A stretch of DNA of 64,000 nt, taken from UBA7662 sp943369355. Its GTDB lineage: Bacteria; Bacteroidota; Bacteroidia; UBA7662. Below are positions 34,266 through 43,568 of the stretch, in pieces (positions within the stretch are counted from its first letter, which is position 1; the number at the start of each line of letters is the position of its first letter). The stretch spans positions 248,001 through 312,000 of the forward strand of contig CALRMX020000003.1 in NCBI GenBank assembly GCA_943369355.1. Direction: 5' to 3'. Made by a program: the position numbers and the translations under genes. Below the pieces are notes generated by a model. The model was not told the DNA's origin. It ran no database searches and saw only the letters and a program-made list of their open reading frames with translations.

Positions 34266-35272
34266 CACAGCTAAGTCATGGCGCAGGCTGTGGCTGCAAA
34301 ATTGCCCCCAATGTACTCGAAACGCTACTCGGCGGACTTGAAAAAATGCATCATCCGCGCTTATTGGTAGGGACCGAACACCGCGATGACGCCGCTGTAT
34401 TTGCCTTGAACGACGAAGATGCCTTAATCAGTACCACCGATTTTTTCACACCCATCGTCGACGACCCCTACGATTTTGGCCGAATTGCAGCCACCAACGC
34501 CATCAGCGACGTGTACGCCATGGGCGGTCGCCCCATTTTGGGTTTGAGTATCTTGGGTTGGCCCGTCGATACGCTCCCTGCCGAGGGTGCGGCCGAGCTC
34601 ATCCGCGGAGCACAAGAAGTATGTGAACTGGCAGGCTTTCCACTTGCCGGAGGGCATAGTATCGACAGCAAAGAACCCATTTTTGGGTTGGCTGTGAATG
34701 GGTTGATTAAACAATCGGAAATAAAGACCAATGCTGGTGCACGTGCTGGTGATTTGTTGTACCTCACCAAACCTTTGGGGGTGGGTATTTTGGCTACCGC
34801 ATTCAAAAAAGGCCAACTTAGCACCATCGATTATTACCGATTCATTGCGGTAACCACCGAGCTTAACCGCATAGGCGAACAAGCGGGCAGCTGGCCATTT
34901 GTGCATGCCATGACCGATGTAACCGGCTTTGGATTACTCGGCCACACGCTTGAAATGGCACGTGCTGCAGGTCTAACCGCAAGGCTCGAGTTGGCAAAAA
35001 TTCCATGCATCGATGGCCTACAAACTTATCTCGACCGCATGTTGATACCCGATCAAGTGTACCGCAACTGGAATAGCTACGGCGACGAAGTGCAAGGCGT
35101 ACAAGGACCTGAATTTATGTACTTGTGCGACCCCCAAACCAGTGGTGGTTTATTGCTTAGTGTACAGGAGAAGGCAGCAAGAACCTTCGAACAAAAAATG
35201 GCACAAGCCAATCAGCACTGCTGGCAAATCGGACAATTCGAAGCAGGCGAAGCTGGCTGTGTGATAGTTTAA
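34247..35272 (+). CDS. selD: Selenide, water dikinase
   Basis: Makes selenophosphate from selenide and ATP. The N-terminus carries LTQLSHGAGCGCKI with the catalytic Cys and Lys, here Cys and not selenocysteine. TTDFFTPIVDDPYDFGRIAA and GGHSIDSKEPIFGL are the ATP and metal motifs. I choose ATG 34247 (MEYPRLTQLSHG, 341 aa); the frame is open 8 codons upstream. With mnmH beside it and no selA or selB in the window, selenouridine synthesis is its supported use. Confidence 0.95.
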   Translation: MEYPRLTQLSHGAGCGCKIAPNVLETLLGGLEKMHHPRLLVGTEHRDDAAVFALNDEDALISTTDFFTPIVDDPYDFGRIAATNAISDVYAMGGRPILGLSILGWPVDTLPAEGAAELIRGAQEVCELAGFPLAGGHSIDSKEPIFGLAVNGLIKQSEIKTNAGARAGDLLYLTKPLGVGILATAFKKGQLSTIDYYRFIAVTTELNRIGEQAGSWPFVHAMTDVTGFGLLGHTLEMARAAGLTARLELAKIPCIDGLQTYLDRMLIPDQVYRNWNSYGDEVQGVQGPEFMYLCDPQTSGGLLLSVQEKAARTFEQKMAQANQHCWQIGQFEAGEAGCVIV

Positions 35273-35278
35273 GCTTTT

Positions 35279-35306
35279 GAAACGCGCTAAAGAATTAAGG
35301 CGTTTC
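35279..35306 (+). terminator. Possible weak terminator after selD
   Basis: Inverted repeat GAAACGC / GCGTTTC with a 14-nt loop, directly after the selD stop. The trailing sequence is only moderately T-rich, so the call is weak. Confidence 0.3.
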
Positions 35307-35394
35307 GTTTCGTATTGTTCCCTTTTGTTCAACGCATTGAAGGATAATAATTTTTCAATGTTTGAACTTTAATATATTTACCTTACTTTTAAGT

Positions 35395-36273
35395 ATGAAT
35401 CGAGCCGAATTTATACGCAGTTTCACCTTGGGAACCCTCGGTTTAAGTACAATGAGTTTCAACGACCTCGACAATCTCTTGAGCAGCGGGAAAGCTAGCC
35501 AACGTATGCCAGCTCTATTTCTCGGACACGGTAGTCCGATGAATGCGCTAGAAGACAATCCCATCACCCGCATTTGGCAGCAATTGGGACGTGAGCTTCC
35601 CACACCAACAGCTATCGTGAGCATCTCCGCCCATTGGATGACGGCTGGCAAAACCGAAATCACTGCCATGCCTTTGCCCAAAACCATCCACGACTTTGGC
35701 GGTTTTCCCAAAGCCCTTTTCGATGTGCAGTATCCAGCGAAAGGCGCACCCGAACTGGCTGCAGAATTACAGAAAGAACTGCATTACACCCGACTAGGCC
35801 ACGACCACAGTTGGGGTTTAGACCACGGTACCTGGAGCGTGCTGCGCCACTTGTACCCCAAAGCCGATATCCCGGTCATCCAGTTGAGCATCGACATGCA
35901 ACGCGATGGTAACTGGCACTACAACTTTGGGAAAGCGCTCGCGCGTTGGCGAAACAAGGGCGTTTTGTTTTTGGGAAGTGGTAACTTGGTACATAATCTG
36001 CGCCTGTTGGATTGGAACCGTCCCAACGGCGGCTACGACTGGGCCATTGAATTCGATGCTTTCAGTGCGCAAAAAATAAGTTCAGGTGATTTTGGACCTT
36101 TGATCAACTTTGAAGAGCTTGGCTCAGCGGCAAAACTGAGTATCCCGTCTACCGACCATTATTTACCGCTGCTGTATATTTTAGGGATGCAACAAGCTAG
36201 CGAAAAAACGTCATTCCCGGTTACGGGACTACAATTGGGCGGCATCTCAATGCGCTCGGTATTGCTCAGCTAA
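35395..36273 (+). CDS. Extradiol ring-cleavage dioxygenase, YgiD (4,5-DOPA dioxygenase) type
   Basis: LigB-fold, single-metal dioxygenase. Metal-site regions are PALFLGHGSPMNALEDN, SISAHWMTAGKTEI and GLDHGTWSVLRHLYP, with LGSGNLVHNLR following. It carries a 35-residue N-terminal extension with a hydrophobic stretch (FTLGTLGLSTMSF) that E. coli YgiD lacks and that may be a signal sequence. Start at ATG 35395, 292 aa. The physiological substrate is unknown. It abuts the convergent outer-membrane protein gene with no gap. Confidence 0.9.
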   Translation: MNRAEFIRSFTLGTLGLSTMSFNDLDNLLSSGKASQRMPALFLGHGSPMNALEDNPITRIWQQLGRELPTPTAIVSISAHWMTAGKTEITAMPLPKTIHDFGGFPKALFDVQYPAKGAPELAAELQKELHYTRLGHDHSWGLDHGTWSVLRHLYPKADIPVIQLSIDMQRDGNWHYNFGKALARWRNKGVLFLGSGNLVHNLRLLDWNRPNGGYDWAIEFDAFSAQKISSGDFGPLINFEELGSAAKLSIPSTDHYLPLLYILGMQQASEKTSFPVTGLQLGGISMRSVLLS

Positions 36274-36825
36274 TTACCAAAACAAACCCCTTCTGGTTCC
36301 GGCTTCTTTGGGTGGTCTAGAAATAGCATTGAACCCGAAGAGTAGGCTTATTCTACCGCCTTCGCGAGAGGGCACATAGGCCAAATTCAATGGGAAATTG
36401 ATGCCATAAGCTTGGAAGGTAACGCCAGCTGCAAAAGCCAAAGAGGCCCCAGCCACGGAAATATTCGGACCAAATCCAACTTCTACCCCTCTATGATTGC
36501 GAATACCCACCAACATCGTAGCACTGGGCAAAATCAAACCCTGTTCAAACCCACCCAGAAGAGCAACAAACTCTACCACGCCACTTGTACCGGTAGGAAG
36601 TGTGAAAAATTGATTTTCAACCTGCCAGCCAAATTGTGAAATAAACGGATTTGCGCCGAAGGTTTCTTTCAAATCGCGTGCAAGCTGCCCGCTGATGTAG
36701 GTTACCCCAAACCTGGGACCGTCTAGCTGTACCGACGACCGGGTACTTGAATTCGCACCTAAATCCTGTGCCAACAACCATCCGTGACCAAGAACCAACA
36801 ACAATAACAAACTAATCCTTTTCAT
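36274..36825 (-). CDS. Putative outer-membrane beta-barrel protein
   Basis: 183 aa from ATG 36825 with signal peptide MKRISLLLLLVLGHGWLLAQ. About ten short beta-strands with alternating hydrophobic residues and Gly turns follow (GPRFGVTYISGQLARDL, GVEVGFGPNISVAGASLAFA), ending in LFW. It looks like a small opacity-type barrel. No function can be named. Confidence 0.7.
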   Translation of the reverse strand: MKRISLLLLLVLGHGWLLAQDLGANSSTRSSVQLDGPRFGVTYISGQLARDLKETFGANPFISQFGWQVENQFFTLPTGTSGVVEFVALLGGFEQGLILPSATMLVGIRNHRGVEVGFGPNISVAGASLAFAAGVTFQAYGINFPLNLAYVPSREGGRISLLFGFNAISRPPKEAGTRRGLFW

Positions 36826-36945
36826 CCGTGCAAGTTTGGGCAATTTAAGGCAATTTACAGGCTTCCAAACACTTTGAAAAATAATTTCAGAAAAACAGAT
36901 GCGTCAGTTGTGGAAAGCTGTTCACAACTTACAGCCCTACTTTCC

Positions 36946-36953
36946 TATTTTTG
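36946..36953 (+). promoter_or_regulatory. -7 box of parC
   Basis: TATTTTTG, 19 nt before the parC ATG. The inverted repeat GTTGTG (36907-36912) / CACAAC (36923-36928) lies just upstream and could be a binding site. Confidence 0.5.
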
Positions 36954-36972
36954 GGTGAAAACGAGTCAGTAA

Positions 36973-39702
36973 ATGAGTGAAATGAGCGAAGAAAATTTGC
37001 CAGAGGACGAAGAAAAAATTCATGAACTCACCCCGGTATCGGGTTTATACGAAAACTGGTTTCTGGAATATGCGTCGTACGTAATTCTAGAACGCGCTGT
37101 ACCCGCTATCGAAGACGGTTTAAAACCGGTACAGCGGCGCATTCTGCATGCCATGAAGGTTATCGACGATGGTCGCTTCAACAAAGTGGCCAACATCATC
37201 GGTCAAACCATGCAATACCACCCTCACGGCGATGCCGCCATTGGCGACGCCATGGTGGGTCTCGGGCAAAAAGACTTGCTCATCGAAACGCAGGGAAACT
37301 GGGGTGACGTGCGCACTGGCGATTCGGCGGCAGCTCCTCGCTACATTGAAGCGCGGCTATCGAAATTTGCGCTAGAAGTAGCCTTCAACGGACAAACCAC
37401 GCACTGGCAAACCAGCTACGACGGGCGCAAAAAGGAGCCGATTAGTCTACCGATGAAGTTCCCTTTGGTGCTGGCCCAAGGCGTTGAAGGTATCGCAGTG
37501 GGCTTATCAACCAAAATTTTACCACACAACTTCATCGAGCTCATCGAAGCGAGCATTAAAATTTTAAAAAAGCAGCATTTTGAGCTCTTCCCCGATTTTC
37601 AAACGGGTGGTTTTATTGATGTGAGCAATTATAACGATGGCTTACGCGGTGGAAAAATCAGATGCCGGGCAAAAATTGAAGAGTTCGACAAAAAAACGCT
37701 GCTCATCAAAGAAATTCCCTTTGGCACTACCACCACTGGCCTCATCGAGTCGATTGTTAAAGCCAGTGAAGCCAATAAAATCAAGATTAAAAAGGTCATC
37801 GACAATACGGCAGCCAATGTCGAAATTGAGATACAGCTTCCTCCAGGAGTGTCGCCCGACATCACCATCGATGCCCTGTATGCCTTTACCGATTGCGAAA
37901 CCAGCATTTCGCCCAATGCTTGTGTGATTGTAGAAGACAAGCCCCGATTTATGGGGGTGAAAGAAATGCTGCGCTACAACACCCAGCAAACCATGGACCT
38001 GCTCAAATGGGAGCTCGACATACGGCTAGGTGAGTTGTTGGACAAATGGCATTATAGCTCGCTTGAAAAAATCTTCATCGAAAACCGCATCTACCGCGAT
38101 ATTGAAGAATGCGAAACCTGGGAAAGCGTAATTGACACCATCGATCGCGGCTTAGAGCCTTTCAAAAAAATGCTGATGCGGCCGGTGGTTCACGACGACA
38201 TAGTGCGCCTCACCGAAATCAAAATTAAGCGCATCTCGAAATACGATAGCTTCAAGGCCGATGAGCTGATCAAAGGTCTCGAAAACGAGATGGAAGAGGT
38301 GAAACATCACCTCGCCAATTTGGTGACTTACACCATTGCCTACTACGAAAACCTCTTGAAAAAATACGGCAAAGGGAGAGAGCGCAAAACCGAAATACGC
38401 GTTTTCGACACCATTCAAGCCGCCGAAGTGGCTGTTGCAAGCGAAAAACTATACGTGAACCGCAGCGAAGGATTTGTGGGTTACGGCATGAAAAAAGACG
38501 AATACGTAGGAGACTGTTCACCCCTCGACGATATCATTGTTTTTCGGCGCGACGGCAAATGTCTGGTGACCAAGGTGAGTGAAAAAGCATTCGTAGGCAA
38601 AGACATCATCCATGTAGATGTGTTCAAAAAGAACGACGAACGGATGACCTATCACCTCTTGTATGTTGACGGAAAAAGTGCCATAACCTATGCAAAACGA
38701 TTTAATGTCACCTCTGTTACCCGCGACAAAGAGTACGACCTCACCAAAGGCGAGAAAAATAGCAAGGTGATTTATTTTTCGGCCAACCCGAATAGTGAAT
38801 CGGAGGTGGTGACTGTGTTTCTCAGTCAAAATGCACCCGCACGTAAAAAAGTATTCGATTACGACTTAGGTGAATTGGCCATCAAAGGACGTGGTGCGCA
38901 GGGCAATACCGTAACCAAATACACGGTGAAGCGGGTATTGTTCAAAGAAAAAGGCAAAAGCACAATTGGTGGTCGCAAAATTTGGTACGACGACGTAGTT
39001 GGCCGTCTCAATGTTGACGAGCGGGGACGATATTTGGGCAGTTTCGATGGCGACGATTCGATACTGGTGGTATACAAAGACGGAAGTTACGAGCTCACCA
39101 ATTTCGAACTTACCAACAGGTACGAACCTGAGCAAATCTTACTTTTGGCCAAGTTCCAAAGCACCAAACCGTTGAGCGTAATTCACTACGTGCCAGCCAA
39201 TAAAGCGTGGTATGTAAAACGATTCCTCATCGAAACCACGACCCAAAACAAACGTTTCCCGTTTATTGCCGAAGAAAAAGGCGCTAAAGTGGCCTTAGTC
39301 AGTCTGCAAGCAGAGCCCTTGGTTGAAATCGAAATCGGGAGCAAAAAGTCGAAAGAAAAATCGGAGCTCAACTTACGAGAGTTTATCGACGTAAAAGGTT
39401 GGAAAGCACTCGGGAACAAGCTCACTGCCGATAATTTGCTTTCTGCCAAACTGGTGAGCGACGAACAAAAAGAACACGAAGTGCCCGAAAGCCAAGAGAA
39501 TGACGAAGAAGGCATTATAGCCGATGGCGAAATGAACATCGAAGCAATTACCGAGCTAAGTACTGACGCCGTTTCGACCAATGAAGATGAAGCGAATACA
39601 ACTGATTTAGGTGTCGACATTGGTACAACCATCGAATTTGACGTAAAAAAAGAACGCGAACAAAAAGGCAGCGAACCCCCACAGCAACTTAATCTATTTT
39701 AA
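36973..39702 (+). CDS. parC: DNA topoisomerase IV subunit A
   Basis: Cleaves and rejoins DNA to unlink daughter chromosomes. The 5Y-CAP region has YHPHGDAAIGDAMVGLGQKD, the quinolone region with Ala where sensitive enzymes often have Ser. The catalytic Tyr124 is in AAAPRYIEARLS. A C-terminal beta-pinwheel-like region follows, with an acidic tail ending PPQQLNLF. 909 aa. ParC is favoured over GyrA by the short N-terminus and the lack of a recognisable GyrA box. No parE lies in the window. Confidence 0.92.
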   Translation: MSEMSEENLPEDEEKIHELTPVSGLYENWFLEYASYVILERAVPAIEDGLKPVQRRILHAMKVIDDGRFNKVANIIGQTMQYHPHGDAAIGDAMVGLGQKDLLIETQGNWGDVRTGDSAAAPRYIEARLSKFALEVAFNGQTTHWQTSYDGRKKEPISLPMKFPLVLAQGVEGIAVGLSTKILPHNFIELIEASIKILKKQHFELFPDFQTGGFIDVSNYNDGLRGGKIRCRAKIEEFDKKTLLIKEIPFGTTTTGLIESIVKASEANKIKIKKVIDNTAANVEIEIQLPPGVSPDITIDALYAFTDCETSISPNACVIVEDKPRFMGVKEMLRYNTQQTMDLLKWELDIRLGELLDKWHYSSLEKIFIENRIYRDIEECETWESVIDTIDRGLEPFKKMLMRPVVHDDIVRLTEIKIKRISKYDSFKADELIKGLENEMEEVKHHLANLVTYTIAYYENLLKKYGKGRERKTEIRVFDTIQAAEVAVASEKLYVNRSEGFVGYGMKKDEYVGDCSPLDDIIVFRRDGKCLVTKVSEKAFVGKDIIHVDVFKKNDERMTYHLLYVDGKSAITYAKRFNVTSVTRDKEYDLTKGEKNSKVIYFSANPNSESEVVTVFLSQNAPARKKVFDYDLGELAIKGRGAQGNTVTKYTVKRVLFKEKGKSTIGGRKIWYDDVVGRLNVDERGRYLGSFDGDDSILVVYKDGSYELTNFELTNRYEPEQILLLAKFQSTKPLSVIHYVPANKAWYVKRFLIETTTQNKRFPFIAEEKGAKVALVSLQAEPLVEIEIGSKKSKEKSELNLREFIDVKGWKALGNKLTADNLLSAKLVSDEQKEHEVPESQENDEEGIIADGEMNIEAITELSTDAVSTNEDEANTTDLGVDIGTTIEFDVKKEREQKGSEPPQQLNLF

Positions 39703-41156
39703 TGTTGAGCCAAGTAAGGCAATACCTCCTCACCCTCGAAAGTTGGAAGATGAATACTTACTGGCTTGGGGTAATACTGTTCGTTGGTGGTATGCTTATA
39801 CGGCTATGGTGGGTAGAAGCACGCGATTTGTCCATCGACGAACCGTTTAGTGTGTATCATGCGCACAAAAGTCCGCTGGAACTCATCCGATTTTGCATCG
39901 AAACCGAACCCAACCCACCGCTGCATTTTTTGTTTCTACATACATTTCAGCAACTTTTTGGGATTGACGTGTGGGCGGTTCGTTTATTCTCGGTGATTTG
40001 CAGCAGTTTAACCGGCATTGTCCTCTTTAATCTGGTAAAACGGTACAGCAACATCGCCGGTGCCACATTAGCTTGGTTGCTATTTATGTTTTCAACCACT
40101 TTTAATGTATACGATGCCGAAGCGCGAGCGTATTCGCTCTTTCGGCTTGAGTTTATGCTGATTTTATGGGCCTATGTAGAGCTCAGCCAACAACCTAACC
40201 GACAAAGCCGCTGGTGGATACTCATGGTTACAGCCGTAGCCATGTGCTATACCCATTATTTGGGTGCCATCGTATTGGCAGCCTTGGGTGCAATGGCGTT
40301 ACTTATCGGCCCTACCGACCGTTTACGGCGACAACTTATGTCGGCTTTTACGGTGGCAGCGCTGCTGTTTTTACCGCAATTAATCGCATCATGGGACGTG
40401 ATTACACATAGAAGCGGAGAAAATATGCCAGGCCTCCTAGGCTGGGAAATGTATAAGTACCTGCTCGTAGATGGCTTAAACTCGCGCGCGTTGTTCGATC
40501 TTGCGATGCCGGTATACTTGGTTTCGTTACCCTTTATTTTAATCGCAAATTTCCGCTCACAGCGTGAACTTTGGCTAGTGGTACTTGCTGGCCCTGTACT
40601 TTACACCTTGCTTTATTTTGGGTCACAGTATGTCCAATTCTTCAAGCCCGGTTACGTTCTATTTGCATTTTTACCAGTTTTTATTGGTCTAGGAATAGTT
40701 ATCGGCAACTTGATCAAGCAGTTTCCAATGGTAATTGCTGCATTATCGCTGCTTTTTATGACCGCTTACCTGCAAGCATACGAACCCTTCCCCAAAAACA
40801 TCCTTTACCGCGAAGTTGAAAATTCGGTTCACGCAGTTCAAAAACTCCGACAAAACAACGAAGCCATCTTCATCTATCCACCTTGGACCGACCTACCCTA
40901 TACGTACTACAACAAAAGAGCGCTATTTCAAAAAAACGAGGACGACTTTAATGCCGCTCTTCAAGCCGATCATACGTTCCGAATAGTTACGAGCACCGAT
41001 ATTACCCCGGAAAAACACCAAGGGGATGCTTTTATCTTATATCTCGATGAATTTACGGGCACCAATCCGATTGGCGCATTACCCGACGGATTTACTGTGC
41101 GCGACAGTATTTTTGTACCCGATACCTACCTTATCCTTTACTGCGAACCCAAGTAA
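39702..41156 (+). CDS. Integral membrane glycosyltransferase, GT39/PMT-like
   Basis: 484 aa with about ten TM segments. The first extracytoplasmic loop reads EARDLSIDEPFSVYHAHKSP, holding the Asp-Glu characteristic of lipid-sugar-dependent transferases of the GT-C fold. NPPLHFLFLHTFQQLFG and YDAEARAYSLFRLEFML are also family-like. It probably moves a sugar from a polyprenyl donor to an envelope acceptor. Its ATG shares one base with the parC stop codon. The 3' end overlaps the convergent deacetylase by 19 nt. Confidence 0.82.
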   Translation: MLSQVRQYLLTLESWKMNTYWLGVILFVGGMLIRLWWVEARDLSIDEPFSVYHAHKSPLELIRFCIETEPNPPLHFLFLHTFQQLFGIDVWAVRLFSVICSSLTGIVLFNLVKRYSNIAGATLAWLLFMFSTTFNVYDAEARAYSLFRLEFMLILWAYVELSQQPNRQSRWWILMVTAVAMCYTHYLGAIVLAALGAMALLIGPTDRLRRQLMSAFTVAALLFLPQLIASWDVITHRSGENMPGLLGWEMYKYLLVDGLNSRALFDLAMPVYLVSLPFILIANFRSQRELWLVVLAGPVLYTLLYFGSQYVQFFKPGYVLFAFLPVFIGLGIVIGNLIKQFPMVIAALSLLFMTAYLQAYEPFPKNILYREVENSVHAVQKLRQNNEAIFIYPPWTDLPYTYYNKRALFQKNEDDFNAALQADHTFRIVTSTDITPEKHQGDAFILYLDEFTGTNPIGALPDGFTVRDSIFVPDTYLILYCEPK

Positions 41157-41908
41157 TAGGGATTATGCACGTCCAATTCCGAGACGGTTTTAAACTTCAA
41201 ACCCTGCTTATGGGCATATCGCAGCACCCGGATAAGCATGGACAAATCTGTTTCCCATTCATTTGTAGAGTCAATACCTACATAATGCGCAAGGAGCAAT
41301 AAACTTTTTTTCTCCTTGGCACATACATCTATAGCCTTGATCAAATCAGCTTCCCGGATTTGATAGTGTTTATCAATGCCAGCACCCCACAATACCGACG
41401 AGTCAGGAGTATTTCCCAAGAAAAGACTCACATTGTGTTGATCAAGAGGGTAGCCCTGCGTATAAGCTACTTTGCGCACGGTTTTAAAATGCTTCAATAA
41501 AACGGTATCACTGCCAGGTAGATCTTTTCCATAAGGATAGGCGAAGTGTTTCAGCTCGTACCCATCCGCCGCCAGTAATTGTTGAAGCGGGAATATTTGC
41601 TCCTCCAGATACACATCCATGCCTCTTTGAGCGTAAGCTGTAATCACCGTATGGTCATAGCTGTGATTCCCAATTTCATGGCCTCGTTCATATAACTTCT
41701 TCAGTTTGCCCTTTTTTACCGAATCCATCTCATGATAAAGCGTAACGTAGTAAGTCGCTTTATAGTCAATATCCTGCAACGAATCTGCTAATGCAAACCA
41801 ATCGTTTACTGCGCCATCGTCGAATGTAAGAAATATAGCTGCTTCAGGATTTCGGGCACAAGAAACGGCAGTAAGTGCTAGAGAAAGAAATAGCAAGAAT
41901 CGCAACAT
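41138..41908 (-). CDS. Polysaccharide deacetylase family lipoprotein
   Basis: NodB-fold carbohydrate esterase, CE4 type. The N-terminus MLRFLLFLSLALTAVSCARN is a lipoprotein signal with Cys17. Catalytic and metal motifs are IFLTFDDGAVNDW (the first Asp pair) and GNHSYDHTVI (H-x3-H metal site); FAYPYGKDLP supplies the third motif. 256 aa. It probably acts on surface or periplasmic polysaccharide next to the glycosyltransferases. Confidence 0.9.
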   Translation of the reverse strand: MLRFLLFLSLALTAVSCARNPEAAIFLTFDDGAVNDWFALADSLQDIDYKATYYVTLYHEMDSVKKGKLKKLYERGHEIGNHSYDHTVITAYAQRGMDVYLEEQIFPLQQLLAADGYELKHFAYPYGKDLPGSDTVLLKHFKTVRKVAYTQGYPLDQHNVSLFLGNTPDSSVLWGAGIDKHYQIREADLIKAIDVCAKEKKSLLLLAHYVGIDSTNEWETDLSMLIRVLRYAHKQGLKFKTVSELDVHNPYYLGSQ

Positions 41909-42126
41909 GGATGGGTATTCAACTTGTCCAGTCAGTGTGCTCTAAGTTATTAATAATAGGTGATTGAAAGCCTATCGAATTCTACATGGCATTTTTGCGG
42001 TTGAGCAAATTCCGAAAACAAACAAGCCGAACCAGCACCATTCGTGCTTCCGAGGATCTTTAGTTTGCTCCTAATGACAATCAATTTACCTTTAACTACT
42101 TAAACCAACCAATTCTGAAAGTATAC
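41909..42126. other. 218-bp intergenic region, divergent genes
   Basis: No coding frame. It contains a small hairpin AGCAC-CATTC-GTGCT near 42030 and a near-consensus -7 sequence (TACCTTTA) ahead of the plus-strand gene. No stronger signal is seen. Confidence 0.4.
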
Positions 42127-43434
42127 ATGCGGAATAGCTTAATCCATCTCCTCTATTTTACGCTTCTTTTTATTGGTTTCGCTGTGCTTGCGTGGTTTAA
42201 TCATCCATTCGAAAAGTACTACACGTGGTTAGGATTGGTTTGGGCCGATGTTTCGGGTTACTTCATCTATCTTCCAGCGACATTTTACTACAACTGGGAT
42301 GCTACACTTGTGCCACCTGAAGCATTTGAAAAGTTGGGGCAGGGCTTTTTACTTCAAGCCGATGGCATTATACGTACCAAGTACACCTACGGCGTTTCGC
42401 TTTTATTAAGTCCGTTTTATTTCCTCACCGACATCTGGTGGCGAACAGGCACCGATATCCATGCCATGCCGGGCTTAAGCATTGCACATCAAAGGGCTGT
42501 ATTATTTGGCGGCGTGTTTTGGGCTGCTGTTGGTTGCTATTGGTTGAGTTTATGGCTCAAAAAGTTCGTTTCTCAAGTTGTGGCGATACTTTGGGTAACA
42601 GTGCTCTTTTTAGGCAGCAACTTGCTCTTTTTCACCATCGAGTCGATGGGCATGTCGCATGTGTATTCCTTCTCGCTTTTTGCGGCTTTACTGCAGCTCA
42701 CCCGTTTTTTGGCCGAAAAAAGAGAAAAATCACCTGTTTTTTGGGCCTGGTGGTTGCTTTTTGGCGCATTGCTCGGATTAACCGTAGTAATTCGCCCTAC
42801 CAATATTCTGTTCCTATTTCCGCTATGGTGGTTGCATCGGCAGGAGATAAAAACCACATTGAACCATATACAGCGCAACGAGCTCATAGCTGCGGTAGCT
42901 ATAGCCACCTTAGGAGGCCTAATACTTATTTTTCCGCAGCTGCTCTATTGGAAGTATGCCTTTGGCAGCTGGGTTCACTACTCATATGCAGGTGAAGGTT
43001 TTAACTGGACAAAGCCAGCTTTAGCTTCGTTTTGGTTTGCTGTGTCGGGTGGCATGTGGTGGTACATCCCCATTTTATGGATTGCTCTTCCAGCTTGGCT
43101 AATCTGGTGCCGAAATTCGCCAAAGGAAGCAGTGGTATTATTGGTATTCTACCTTTTCGTGAGCTACATAAACTCATGTTGGTGGTTATGGAATTTTGGA
43201 GGTGGTTATGGAGCCAGAGCAATTGCCGAGTTCAGCATACTACTCGCACTGCCACTGGTAAAAAGCTATCCCAATTTCTGGCCTACTCAATTACCCGTGA
43301 AAAAAGTAGCTTGGGTCATAACCGTCGTATTCATTGTATTCTATAGTTTTAAGATGAGCTATTCATTTAATCGCTACTATAGCGGAAATGGAGATTGGGA
43401 TTGGCCCTATTTGATTCAACTCATTTTTAAATAA
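42127..43434 (+). CDS. Multi-pass membrane protein, GT-C-like, paralogue of the next gene
   Basis: 435 aa with about ten TM segments. Family landmarks shared with the downstream gene: DVSGYFIYLPATFYYNW (acidic residue in the first loop), VVIRPTNILFLFPLWW, FPQLLYWKYAFGSW and SCWWLWNFGGGYGARA. The build suggests a polyprenyl-sugar-dependent glycosyltransferase, but donor and acceptor are unknown. Bacteroidota genomes often carry this family in envelope-glycan loci. Confidence 0.75.
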   Translation: MRNSLIHLLYFTLLFIGFAVLAWFNHPFEKYYTWLGLVWADVSGYFIYLPATFYYNWDATLVPPEAFEKLGQGFLLQADGIIRTKYTYGVSLLLSPFYFLTDIWWRTGTDIHAMPGLSIAHQRAVLFGGVFWAAVGCYWLSLWLKKFVSQVVAILWVTVLFLGSNLLFFTIESMGMSHVYSFSLFAALLQLTRFLAEKREKSPVFWAWWLLFGALLGLTVVIRPTNILFLFPLWWLHRQEIKTTLNHIQRNELIAAVAIATLGGLILIFPQLLYWKYAFGSWVHYSYAGEGFNWTKPALASFWFAVSGGMWWYIPILWIALPAWLIWCRNSPKEAVVLLVFYLFVSYINSCWWLWNFGGGYGARAIAEFSILLALPLVKSYPNFWPTQLPVKKVAWVITVVFIVFYSFKMSYSFNRYYSGNGDWDWPYLIQLIFK

Positions 43435-43568
43435 ATGTCTTTGCCGACCATAAAAAAGATTTGAATTAGTGCAATTTTGACCATTTCAACCAACTCGAGA
43501 AAACTAAGCTCCCAGTCAGCAGAAGGAGTCAAGAAAATGAAAAACGAACAACTACAAGAGATTCTCCA

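Noticed and set aside
36907..36928. DnaA-box-like inverted repeat and possible origin upstream of parC
   Set aside because: Only a single loose TGTGGAAA-type match, with no cluster of boxes, no dnaA or dnaN gene and no AT-rich unwinding region.
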